DNA from: Ruminococcaceae bacterium UBA2854
GTDB taxonomy: Bacteria; Bacillota; Clostridia; Oscillospirales; Acutalibacteraceae
NCBI GenBank assembly: GCA_002350765.1
Contig: DEFK01000014.1
Span: 1 to 21,337 of the forward strand
Direction: 5' to 3'
Length of the DNA stretch: 21,337 nucleotides
The notes below the pieces were generated by a model. That model had not been told where the DNA came from, searched no databases, and was given only the letters and a program-made list of their open reading frames with translations. Made by a program: the position numbers and the translations under genes. Below are positions 1-6,052 of the stretch, piece after piece (within the stretch, counting starts at the first letter, position 1; every line of letters begins with the position of its first letter).

Positions 1-23
1 TCATTTTGCGACAGCCCCTTTTT
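1..23. terminator. Half of a terminator hairpin cut by the window edge
   Basis: The plus strand reads GCGACAGCCCC followed by a T-run, which is the 3' arm and tail of a Rho-independent terminator. On the minus strand, reading out of the TtcA-like gene that ends at 45, the same bases give A-run, GGGGCTGTCGC, the 5' arm. The partner arm would lie left of base 1, so pairing cannot be verified. A bidirectional terminator between convergent genes is the simplest reading. Confidence 0.45.
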
Positions 24-44
24 ATGTTAAAATGAAATTGTGAA

Positions 45-899
45 TTAATATTCGTCCATAAAGCTGTGCTTTATATCGTCCTTCTTATATTCGATAACGG
101 CGTCTATGTATACGTTTTTCATACTGTTAAATATATTAGCCTCGATATTCGGGTTGGACTTTTTAAGTTCCTTTATTATCTTTTTGGTCTCGAGACGTTT
201 TGACTCTGAGCTCTCGCCGTTTTCGGCTTCGAGCTTTTCCGTGAACCTGCACGCGCATCTTAAAAACTCGAGTTCGTTGTAATCGCGCCACGCTATAATA
301 TCTTCCTCACGGACATAATACATCGGGCGTATAAGCTCCATACCCTCGTAATTCTTACTCTTTAGTTTCGGCATCATCGTCTGCACCTGACCGCCCCAGA
401 GCATACTCATAAGCGTGGTTTCGATAACGTCGTCGAAGTGGTGTCCGAGCGCTATTTTATTACAGCCGAGCTCCTTAGCTTTTTTATATAGATACCCGCG
501 TCTCATTCTCGCGCAGAGATAGCAGGGATTTTTCTCAACATTATATACGGAGTCGAAGATTTCCGTTTCAAAAACCGTAATAGGCACGCCTGTTATCTTA
601 GCGTTTTCCTCGATTTTATTTCGGTTAGCTTCATTGTACCCTGGATCCATTACGAGAAAAATAAGCTCGAACGGGAATTTATCGTGGCGTTTAAGCTCCT
701 GGAACAGCTTCGCCATAAGCATACTGTCCTTACCGCCCGATATACATACCGCGATTTTATCATTCGGCTGTATCATATCGAACTCTACGATTCCCTTAGT
801 AAATCGGCTGAAAATCTTTTCCTTAAACCTGCGTTTTTTGGTTATAGAAATTTCTATTTCCCGAGCGCGGTTTTCATTAAAATAATTATTGTTGTTCAT
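45..899 (-). CDS. ttcA: TtcA-family tRNA 2-thiocytidine biosynthesis protein
   Basis: ATP-pyrophosphatase (PP-loop) enzyme of 284 aa. The TtcA family adenylates C32 of certain tRNAs and replaces the C2 oxygen with sulfur, using a [4Fe-4S] cluster, in the cytoplasm. Visible are the PP-loop SGGKDS at residues 54-59, the CxxC pair C126/C129 (NPCYLC) and a third Cys region C215/C217 (FLRCAC), which match the cluster-binding Cys pattern of the family, plus the GHHFDDVIETTLMS segment at 152-165. The start chosen is the ATG at 899, because AAGGTGAC sits 7 bases upstream of it. An in-frame extension to 947 would run through the promoter and has no ribosome site. It diverges from the alarmone synthetase at 1014. 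Family assignment is firm, but exact substrate in a Firmicute is inferred, since related PP-loop enzymes modify other tRNA positions. Confidence 0.85.
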   Translation of the reverse strand: MNNNNYFNENRAREIEISITKKRRFKEKIFSRFTKGIVEFDMIQPNDKIAVCISGGKDSMLMAKLFQELKRHDKFPFELIFLVMDPGYNEANRNKIEENAKITGVPITVFETEIFDSVYNVEKNPCYLCARMRRGYLYKKAKELGCNKIALGHHFDDVIETTLMSMLWGGQVQTMMPKLKSKNYEGMELIRPMYYVREEDIIAWRDYNELEFLRCACRFTEKLEAENGESSESKRLETKKIIKELKKSNPNIEANIFNSMKNVYIDAVIEYKKDDIKHSFMDEY

Positions 900-918
900 A
901 TAGCTGTCACCTTTTTGT

Positions 919-947
919 ATTATAACATAAAATGAGAAGTTTCTCAA
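919..947 (-). promoter_or_regulatory. Promoter of the TtcA-like gene
   Basis: On the minus strand TTGAGA (947-942) and a consensus TATAAT (924-919) are separated by exactly 17 bases. The -10 lies so close to the ribosome site (913-906) that the leader would be very short. Confidence 0.6.
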
Positions 948-978
948 AAAATATATAGATTATTTTTTGAATTTGTAT

Positions 979-984
979 TATAAT
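979..984 (+). promoter_or_regulatory. Possible -10 element of the alarmone synthetase gene
   Basis: TATAAT lies 29 bases before the ATG at 1014. The base-for-base -35 position (956-961) reads TAGATT, a poor match, so this is a weak or activator-dependent promoter if it is one. Confidence 0.35.
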
Positions 985-1013
985 TGTTTTGTATTAAACT
1001 AAGGAGAAAAGAA

Positions 1014-1829
1014 ATGGCTAAAAACAGGAATGAGATTTTAAATCCAAAAGCTACTACTAACGAGGAAATATATTCGAACGCTACCGCGCTTTCCGCGGAT
1101 TTAAGCTCAATTTCGGAAGAAATGGCAACCGCCGTTTTTAACCAGACAAAGGAGCTTATGGGTACGGTTGTAGGCTATAAGGAGCTTATGATGATGTACA
1201 CCTGCGCTATTAAAGAAGTACGAACTAAATTCGACGTGCTCAATACCGAGTTTAACGTCCGCTACCAGCGTAACCCTATAAGCTATATGACCTCAAGACT
1301 AAAGAGAACCTCGAGTATTGTTGAGAAGCTCGCTCGAAAAGGGAAGAGCTTTACTATAGAGAATATTGAGGAGAACTTAAACGATATCGCGGGTATAAGA
1401 GTTGTGTGCTCGTATATTGACGATATTTATACAATCGGCGACGCGCTTATTCAGCAGGACGATATTACGCTTATTAAACGCAAGGACTATATAGCTAATC
1501 CTAAGCCCAACGGCTACAGAAGCCTGCACCTTATTGTAGAGGTTCCCGTATTCTTCGCCGAAATGACGAAGCCGATGAAGGTAGAGGTTCAGATTCGTAC
1601 AATGGCTATGGACTTCTGGGCGAGTCTGGAGCATCAGCTAAAATATAAGCACGATATCCCCGAGCAGGATTATATTGTTAGCCAGCTTTCCGAGTGCGCC
1701 GAGGATATCGCGAAAATCGACACGAAGATGCTCGATATACGAGGCCAGATTGAAAACCTCAGCGACGCTCCGAGCGAGGACGATATTCTTATTCAGAAAA
1801 TCAGCCGTCTTGATTTTAATATGGAATAA
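1014..1829 (+). CDS. relQ: RelA/SpoT-domain small alarmone synthetase (RelQ-type)
   Basis: A 271-aa cytoplasmic (p)ppGpp synthetase. The family transfers pyrophosphate from ATP to the 3' hydroxyl of GTP or GDP, giving the stringent-response alarmone. Only the synthetase domain is present: the HD hydrolase, TGS and ACT domains of long Rel proteins are absent. Motifs seen are FNVRYQRNPI (80-89), DIAGIRVVCSYIDDIY (124-139), KDYIANPKPNGYRSLH (157-172) and VEVQIRTMAMDFWASLEHQ (190-208), the last containing the Glu expected to activate the acceptor hydroxyl. A predicted helical tail follows. The start is ATG 1014 with AAGGAGA 6 bases upstream; a TTG at 984 in the same frame overlaps the -10. RelQ fits better than RelP from the overall length and the tail, but the sub-family call is by eye. 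It is closed by the hairpin at 1843. Confidence 0.85.
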   Translation: MAKNRNEILNPKATTNEEIYSNATALSADLSSISEEMATAVFNQTKELMGTVVGYKELMMMYTCAIKEVRTKFDVLNTEFNVRYQRNPISYMTSRLKRTSSIVEKLARKGKSFTIENIEENLNDIAGIRVVCSYIDDIYTIGDALIQQDDITLIKRKDYIANPKPNGYRSLHLIVEVPVFFAEMTKPMKVEVQIRTMAMDFWASLEHQLKYKHDIPEQDYIVSQLSECAEDIAKIDTKMLDIRGQIENLSDAPSEDDILIQKISRLDFNME

Positions 1830-1842
1830 CGATGAATTATCT

Positions 1843-1897
1843 AAGCTATTGTCAACTTATTTTAAAAAGAAAGTTGACAATAGCTTGTTTTTGTTTT
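1843..1897 (+). terminator. Rho-independent terminator with 16-bp stem, overlapping the bioY operator
   Basis: Perfect 16-bp inverted repeat: 1843-1858 pairs with 1871-1886, loop 1859-1870, followed by GTTTTTGTTTT. It ends the alarmone synthetase transcript. The same repeat contains the apparent BirA operator and the -35 of bioY. Confidence 0.8.
1849..1880 (+). promoter_or_regulatory. Probable BirA (biotin repressor) operator
   Basis: TTGTCAACT (1849-1857), 14 bases, AGTTGACAA (1872-1880). The BirA operators described for many bacteria have the form TTGTnAACC-N14/15-GGTTnACAA, so arm length, spacing and core match; the inner base differs (T/A instead of C/G). It covers the -35 of the promoter driving bioY, the expected place for repression when biotin is plentiful. 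Confidence 0.7.
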
Positions 1898-1902
1898 ATA
1901 AT
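1874..1902 (+). promoter_or_regulatory. Consensus sigma-A promoter of bioY
   Basis: TTGACA (1874-1879), 17 bases, TATAAT (1897-1902): a perfect match to the housekeeping consensus. The -35 is embedded in the descending arm of the terminator/operator dyad. A very strong promoter held by a repressor is consistent with biotin control. Confidence 0.8.
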
Positions 1903-1931
1903 TAATTGTAGTTAATTATTAAGGTGAGAGT

Positions 1932-2474
1932 ATGAAAGAAAAGACCAATCTGTTAAATCTTGTTTATGTCGCTATGTTTGCCGCGATAATTACAATCTGC
2001 GCTCAGATTCAGATTCCGACAGCCGTTCCTTTTACACTGCAAACGCTCGGAGTTTTTGTAGCTTCAGCTCTGCTCGGTTGGAAACGCGGTACGTTAAGCG
2101 TAGCTGTATATATACTGCTCGGGCTTATCGGAGTGCCTGTTTTCGCCGGATTCACGGGCGGAGCGGGAGTTCTGTTCGGTTTAACGGGAGGATATATTAT
2201 AGGCTTTCTGTTTACCGCGTTTATCGTAGGCATTATGTGCGATAAACTTGGAAGAAAGCTCTGGGTTCTCGCGCTTTCAATGACGCTCGGATTGCTTGCG
2301 TGTTACGTTTTCGGCACAGTATGGTTTATGTTGATTTACAATTACACTATGGGAAGCATAAGCCTTGTTTCCGCGTTGGGAATGTGCGTTGCGCCTTTTC
2401 TACTGTTTGACGCTATAAAAATCGCGGCGGCGGTTGTGCTTGTAAACCGCCTTGATAAAGTTGTCCGCCTTTAA
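1932..2474 (+). CDS. bioY: BioY biotin transporter substrate-binding (S) component
   Basis: A 180-aa integral membrane protein of the BioY family, the biotin-specific S component of ECF-type transporters in the cytoplasmic membrane. Family hallmarks are PFTLQTLGVF (33-42), ALLGWKRG (46-53) and the Gly-rich stretch from GLIGVPVFAG to LTGGYIIGF (64-92), among about six hydrophobic segments. AAGGTGAG sits 3-4 bases before the ATG. No ECF ATPase (EcfA) or EcfT gene lies beside it, so it must use a shared energising module encoded elsewhere or work alone, as reported for some BioY proteins. Regulation by BirA is suggested by the operator at 1849-1880. The DUF1284 gene overlaps its 3' end and is probably co-transcribed. 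Confidence 0.92.
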   Translation: MKEKTNLLNLVYVAMFAAIITICAQIQIPTAVPFTLQTLGVFVASALLGWKRGTLSVAVYILLGLIGVPVFAGFTGGAGVLFGLTGGYIIGFLFTAFIVGIMCDKLGRKLWVLALSMTLGLLACYVFGTVWFMLIYNYTMGSISLVSALGMCVAPFLLFDAIKIAAAVVLVNRLDKVVRL

Positions 2475-2832
2475 GCTGCGTCCTCATCACAGCCTTTGTA
2501 TCAATTTCTTTAGGGGAAAGGGCTATAGCGATGAGTTCGTAAAAAGTATGAGCAATATTATTAATATGCTCGAAAGTAAAAACCCCGATATTATCCTTAA
2601 CAGCGGTTGCGATATTATTTGCGAAGCGTGTCCTAATAATATCGGCGGCGAATGTAGGGACTGTATCAAAGTAGAAAGGATAGATTATAACTGCCTGTCC
2701 GAGCTGAAGCTTTTTAACGGAAGTATTATAAATTGGAGTGATCTAAAGCGTCTCGCGAATAAAAGTATTATCGAAAAAAATAAACTCGATAAGGTCTGCG
2801 GGAGCTGTATGTGGAAGCAATATTGTAAATAG
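2452..2832 (+). CDS. DUF1284-family Cys-rich protein
   Basis: Small soluble protein (up to 126 aa) of unknown function, matching my recollection of the DUF1284 family by the opening LRPHHSLCINFFRGKGYSDEFV (residues 9-30). Cys residues are C16, C53, C57, C60, C68, C71, C81, C116, C119 and C125, many in CxxC or Cx2C spacing (CEAC, CRDC, CGSC), suggesting an iron-sulfur cluster or zinc site (inference). The start is uncertain: TTG 2452 overlaps bioY by 23 bases and TTG 2461 by 14, and neither has a clear ribosome site, so translation is probably coupled to bioY. The paired His (H12, H13) next to C16 could also bind metal. No link to biotin is shown beyond the overlap. Confidence 0.7.
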   Translation: MIKLSAFKLRPHHSLCINFFRGKGYSDEFVKSMSNIINMLESKNPDIILNSGCDIICEACPNNIGGECRDCIKVERIDYNCLSELKLFNGSIINWSDLKRLANKSIIEKNKLDKVCGSCMWKQYCK

Positions 2833-2844
2833 TATTAAAAATCA

Positions 2845-2886
2845 CCGATCGAGAGGTTTGTAACCTTTTGGTCGGGTTTATTGTTA
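2845..2886 (+). terminator. Terminator after the bioY-DUF1284 unit
   Basis: A 14-bp hairpin with some G-T pairs: 2845-2858 against 2862-2875 with a TGT loop, then GTTTATTGTT. The T-tract is interrupted, so efficiency is uncertain. Confidence 0.6.
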
Positions 2887-2963
2887 TAATAGATAAAATA
2901 GTAGATTAATTATAAGTTTTTTTATTTAATTAATAGACTATTATAAATTTAAAGAAAAAACGG

Positions 2964-2992
2964 TTGCAATTTATTACAGAATTTGTTATAAT
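2964..2992 (+). promoter_or_regulatory. Promoter of the NlpC/P60 gene
   Basis: TTGCAA (2964-2969), 17 bases, TATAAT (2987-2992). The -10 sits inside a tandem repeat that continues over the predicted start of transcription. Confidence 0.7.
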
Positions 2993-3019
2993 TATTACAG
3001 TTTTGTTACAAACTGTAAT
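2971..3019 (+). repeat. Tandem direct repeat and dyad over the -10 and +1
   Basis: TTATTACAG-AATTTGTTATAA (2971-2991) is followed directly by TTATTACAG-TTTTGTTACAA (2992-3011). The second copy also forms a perfect dyad, ATTACAGTTT (2994-3003) with AAACTGTAAT (3010-3019) around 6 bases. Its position over the promoter suggests an operator. Half-sites TGTTAC (3004) and TGTAAT (3014) resemble the WalR motif TGTWAH but are separated by 4 rather than 5 bases. Confidence 0.5.
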
Positions 3020-3058
3020 TAACACACCTGTTTATCGGGTATGGAGGTATATTTAGGT

Positions 3059-4534
3059 ATGAAATTTATAACAAAGCATTATAAAAAGATATTGCCCGTT
3101 ATAATGGCGATTATCCTTATAATCTCAATTTGTGTAGTCGGCTCGCTTGCTCCGAGCGCCAACGGTACGGGCGCGGGACTTGCCGAATGGGCGGTTAAAG
3201 CCTATAAAGAGGAATGGAAATATGTATACGGCGGATCCGCTCCCGGAGCGGTAGACTGCTCGGGACTTATTTATTCCTATTGCGGCGGCGCGAGAGGCGG
3301 TAACGAGCAGCTCAATACCGCGACAGAAAGCGGAAATGTCAGCGACGGTATTCCTAAGATTCACGGTCTCGGTCTTTATCAGCCCGGACACGTAGGCGTA
3401 TATGTAGGAAACGGTATGGCTATTGACGCCCGTGATGAAAACAGCAATGTATGCTACCAGTCCACAGCTACAAAATCCTGGACAAAGTGGTTTAAGCTTG
3501 CCGCTATTACTTATCCTACCGAGGGTTGGGTTAAGTTCCACGGAAACTACTATTATTATGAAAGCGGTCAATATATTGTAAATACAAGCCGTGTAATAGA
3601 GGGTAAAACCTATAACTTCTCGTCCTCGGGTAAATCTGATGTTCCTCCCGAGAATATCGACGCTAAATCTAAGAAATCCGATAAGGATAAATCAGACGTT
3701 AAGTTCGTTCTCTTAAAGCTCGGCTCAAAGGGCGAGGACGTTACAAAGCTGCAGAACAGACTTATCGAGCTCGGCTTCTTTACAGGCGAGGCTACAGGCT
3801 ACTACGGCGAGCTTACTGAGTCAGCTTATAAGGACTTCCAGAAAGCCGCGGGCTTTGCCGCGACAGGTGTAACGAGCGAAGAGGATTTTGAAGTATTCTA
3901 TTCCGACGACGCTCCTATGACCGACTCTAACGATAAGGATAAGGTTCAGCTAGGCGCTTCAGGCGAAGAGGTTTCTAAAATCCAGAAAAAGCTTGTAAAG
4001 CTGAATTATCTTAAAACCGACAGCACAGGTTATTACGGCGAGCTTACCGAGAAAGCCGTTAAGGAGTTCCAGAAGGATAACTCTATCGAGGTTACAGGCG
4101 TTGTAGGCGACGCTACAATGGACAAGCTCTCCGATAAGGACAAAGCTAAATCAGAGGAAAAGAAAAAAGATAAGAAAGCTAAATCCGAGAAAAAGACAAC
4201 TAAGAAAGCCGCTAAGGTTAAGACCGTTAAGGTTTCGAAAGCGCTTAAAAAGGATGTAGAATCAGGCGTTAAGACGGCTAAAAAGGTTGTTGAGAAAACA
4301 AGCGTTATTTCCAAAAACGCTCTATCCTCAGCGACTAAGCAGCCTAAGGTTGCAACCGCTTCGGTTGTCGAGGAAAAGAACTCCAACTTCCTTATGTATA
4401 TGTTAGCTGTACTTGGTATCGCGGTACTGGTAAGCGGATTTATGTTCGCGCTTAACCTCCGCAGGAAGAAAGCCTACAGCGGCGCTCATACAAGAACGAG
4501 AAGAAAGAATAATACAACAGTAAGATACTGGTAA
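3059..4534 (+). CDS. Membrane-bound NlpC/P60 endopeptidase with two peptidoglycan-binding domains
   Basis: Cell-wall hydrolase of 491 aa acting outside the membrane. Residues 10-30 form a hydrophobic signal or anchor. The NlpC/P60 Cys-peptidase domain (about 36-155) has nucleophile C67 in VDCSGL and base H111 in GHVGVYVG; the third position is likely D123. This family cleaves stem-peptide bonds such as D-Glu-diaminopimelate. Two PG_binding_1 repeats follow (about 220-280 and 297-355), each with a GYYGELTE...FQK core. Then comes a Lys-rich linker, a second hydrophobic helix at about 444-467 and a 24-residue basic tail. ATG 3059 is chosen because GGAGGT (3043-3048) is 10 bases upstream; the in-frame ATG at 3041 overlaps that ribosome site. 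The C-terminal helix with RRKK tail recalls a sortase signal, but no LPxTG precedes it, so I read it as a plain membrane anchor. Confidence 0.88.
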   Translation: MKFITKHYKKILPVIMAIILIISICVVGSLAPSANGTGAGLAEWAVKAYKEEWKYVYGGSAPGAVDCSGLIYSYCGGARGGNEQLNTATESGNVSDGIPKIHGLGLYQPGHVGVYVGNGMAIDARDENSNVCYQSTATKSWTKWFKLAAITYPTEGWVKFHGNYYYYESGQYIVNTSRVIEGKTYNFSSSGKSDVPPENIDAKSKKSDKDKSDVKFVLLKLGSKGEDVTKLQNRLIELGFFTGEATGYYGELTESAYKDFQKAAGFAATGVTSEEDFEVFYSDDAPMTDSNDKDKVQLGASGEEVSKIQKKLVKLNYLKTDSTGYYGELTEKAVKEFQKDNSIEVTGVVGDATMDKLSDKDKAKSEEKKKDKKAKSEKKTTKKAAKVKTVKVSKALKKDVESGVKTAKKVVEKTSVISKNALSSATKQPKVATASVVEEKNSNFLMYMLAVLGIAVLVSGFMFALNLRRKKAYSGAHTRTRRKNNTTVRYW

Positions 4535-4546
4535 TTAAACTTTAAA

Positions 4547-4574
4547 GCCGACTCCTTGCGAGTCGGCATTTTTG
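4547..4574 (+). terminator. Terminator of the NlpC/P60 gene
   Basis: GCCGACTC (4547-4554), CTTGC loop, GAGTCGGC (4560-4567), then ATTTTTGTT. The same 19-base core recurs in the terminator at 5900. Confidence 0.88.
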
Positions 4575-4589
4575 TTAAATTATATCTTA

Positions 4590-4611
4590 GTGACAAAAAC
4601 GTGACAAAAAC
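4590..4611 (+). repeat. Perfect tandem 11-base repeat upstream of a promoter
   Basis: GTGACAAAAAC occurs twice back to back (4590-4600, 4601-4611), one helical turn per unit, 20 bases upstream of the -35 at 4631. On the other strand it reads TGTCAC-N5-TGTCAC. Spacing and position fit a direct-repeat regulator site of OmpR-family type. Confidence 0.45.
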
Positions 4612-4630
4612 AGAATAAGTTATATATGGG

Positions 4631-4659
4631 TTGATTTTTAATAGTTTATATACTAAAAT
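4631..4659 (+). promoter_or_regulatory. Candidate promoter of the secreted Ig-like gene at 4775
   Basis: TTGATT (4631-4636), 17 bases, TAAAAT (4654-4659). Predicted transcription start near 4666 gives a leader of about 110 bases. Confidence 0.5.
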
Positions 4660-4707
4660 AAGGTTGTAAATCAGGATTTTGTAAAAAATTACTATATTCT
4701 GATTAAA

Positions 4708-4764
4708 GCTACACCTTATTTCCCCACGGTAAGGCTGTATCGGAAATGTAGTGGGGAAGAAGGG
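4708..4764 (+). promoter_or_regulatory. Structured leader with possible pseudoknot next to the ribosome site
   Basis: CCTTA (4714-4718) pairs with TAAGG (4730-4734). The loop between them contains TTCCCCAC (4720-4727), which is exactly complementary to GTGGGGAA (4751-4758), immediately before the purine-rich ribosome site AGAAGGGA. CTACA (4709-4713) can also pair with TGTAG (4747-4751), and ACCTTATT (4713-4720) with AATAAGGT (4657-4664), which would compete. I do not recognise a known riboswitch class. Confidence 0.45.
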
Positions 4765-4774
4765 ATGAGGAAAG

Positions 4775-5875
4775 ATGAAAAAAGGTTCATTAAAAAGAAT
4801 CGGTACCCTGGCTTTGGTTTTTGTGCTCTCGGCGTTAATTGTAACTTCTTCGTTCGTAGTTTACGCGGGCGACAGCTACTACAACGCTACGCAGACTATT
4901 ATCAGCAAGGCTACAGGTACTCTTATCAATCACGACAGCGCTACGTATAAATTCAAGATTACGGGCGATTCAGAGGTTTGGGTAGACTTCGACAGTAATA
5001 CAATTGGTGATTACAGAATTGAGGTTCAGGATTCCGACGGCTATATCGAATACGAGGATTCAAGTTACGGAAGCAGCTTTTTCGACTTCGAGCTTTCTTC
5101 GGGCAACTACACCTTAACTATTACCGAGGACAGCAGCTACGACGATAATTATGACGATATCGACGGCGGCGAGCTCAATTACTCCTTCAGTATGAAGAGA
5201 AGCTACCACAAAACTATCAAGACAACTAAGGCTAAGCTCAACCGCAAAAAGGTTAAAATCTGTCGTTTTAACAGCTTTTATCTTTACGGAAGCTATTCTC
5301 CCTCCAACTCGACTCAGAGCGGCAGCTGGAAGAGCTCCAATAAAAAGGTAGCCACAGTATCCTCCTCGGGTTATGTTTACGCCAAGAACTTGGGTACAAC
5401 CACAATTACCTATAAGCACGGCAGTAAAAAGGCTACGTGTAAGGTAATAGTAAACCACGATACCCTCGAGATGGGTAAGGGCAAGTCTAATAACCTTAAA
5501 AAGCTTGTTAAATACGCTAAGGGCTACAAGAAAGCTAAATGGTCGTCGAGCTCCTCTAAGGTTTCCGTAAGTAAGAAGGGTAAGATTAAGGCTAAAAAGC
5601 ACGGCCAGGCTACTATCACAGCTAAAATCAAGGGAACTAAATATAAGGTAAAGGTTTATTCCTACGATAAAAAGAAGCTCAAGAAAGAAGCTAAAAAGCT
5701 CTTGAAATCGCTTCTCGTAGTTCCGAGCTCTTTAAAGGTCGGTACGATAATGTATACCGATTTCAGGCATTGTAAGATTTACTATTCCGGTAAGAACGTA
5801 TACGGAACGAGAGTTTATATGTGCCGTATGTTCTATTATTCCTACGGAACGCTGTATACATACAGAGTATTCTAA
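4775..5875 (+). CDS. Secreted protein with PPC-like and tandem Ig-like domains
   Basis: A 366-aa exported protein of unknown role. Residues 1-31 are a signal peptide (KKGSLKR, hydrophobic core, VVYAG). Residues 38-140 form an acidic beta-rich domain resembling bacterial pre-peptidase C-terminal (PPC) domains. Two Lys/Ser-rich Big_2-like Ig repeats follow (about 147-226 and 229-297), with the usual WKSSNKKVATVSSSGYV...GTTTITY and WSSSSSKVSVSKKGKI...GQATITA patterns. The last 60 residues (LLVVPSSLKVGTI...YYSGKNVYGTRV) resemble a small C-terminal beta domain common in clostridial secreted proteins. The start is ATG 4775 with GAGG and AGAAGGGA upstream. Its Ser/Lys-rich clusters make it a conceivable substrate of the neighbouring CotH kinases (speculative). 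Own promoter, leader and terminator. Confidence 0.8.
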   Translation: MKKGSLKRIGTLALVFVLSALIVTSSFVVYAGDSYYNATQTIISKATGTLINHDSATYKFKITGDSEVWVDFDSNTIGDYRIEVQDSDGYIEYEDSSYGSSFFDFELSSGNYTLTITEDSSYDDNYDDIDGGELNYSFSMKRSYHKTIKTTKAKLNRKKVKICRFNSFYLYGSYSPSNSTQSGSWKSSNKKVATVSSSGYVYAKNLGTTTITYKHGSKKATCKVIVNHDTLEMGKGKSNNLKKLVKYAKGYKKAKWSSSSSKVSVSKKGKIKAKKHGQATITAKIKGTKYKVKVYSYDKKKLKKEAKKLLKSLLVVPSSLKVGTIMYTDFRHCKIYYSGKNVYGTRVYMCRMFYYSYGTLYTYRVF

Positions 5876-5899
5876 AGACTGAATAATTCTAATAACGAA

Positions 5900-5935
5900 A
5901 AAACCGACTCCTTGCGAGTCGGTTTTCTTTCTTTA
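5900..5935 (+). terminator. Terminator of the secreted Ig-like gene
   Basis: AAAACCGACTC (5900-5910), CTTGC loop, GAGTCGGTTTT (5916-5926), then T-rich sequence. The core CCGACTCCTTGCGAGTCGG is identical to that of the terminator at 4547. Confidence 0.88.
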
Positions 5936-5950
5936 AAGGCGAAAGTAATA

Positions 5951-5986
5951 TTGCACAAATAAACGCTATAATCTTTGTGCACATAG
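5951..5986. repeat. Dyad element upstream of the first cotH gene (copy A)
   Basis: TGCACAAA (5952-5959) and TTTGTGCA (5974-5981) form a perfect 8-bp dyad around 14 bases. A diverged relative (25 of 36 positions alike by hand count) lies at 8612-8647, so the element flanks the cotH gene. It sits just upstream of TTGACA (5989-5994) and TATAAT boxes (6003, 6008), whose spacing (8 or 13) is too short for a standard promoter. Confidence 0.45.
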
Positions 5987-6052
5987 TCTTGACAATCAAT
6001 GTTATAATATAATGTAATCTTTTTATAACCGTCATTAATCGAGGTGGATAAT

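Noticed and set aside
4300..4534. Sortase-type C-terminal sorting signal in the NlpC/P60 protein
   Set aside because: A hydrophobic stretch and basic tail are present but there is no LPxTG-like motif before them, and the tail is longer than usual.
4657..4720. AATAAGGT/ACCTTATT as the closing stem of an RNA leader
   Set aside because: The left arm overlaps the best -10 (4654-4659), so it would not be transcribed from that promoter. Kept only as a competing pairing if a start lies upstream.
5989..6013. Standard promoter from TTGACA (5989) and TATAAT (6003 or 6008)
   Set aside because: Spacers of 8 or 13 bases are too short for a housekeeping promoter, so the true promoter of the first cotH gene remains unplaced.
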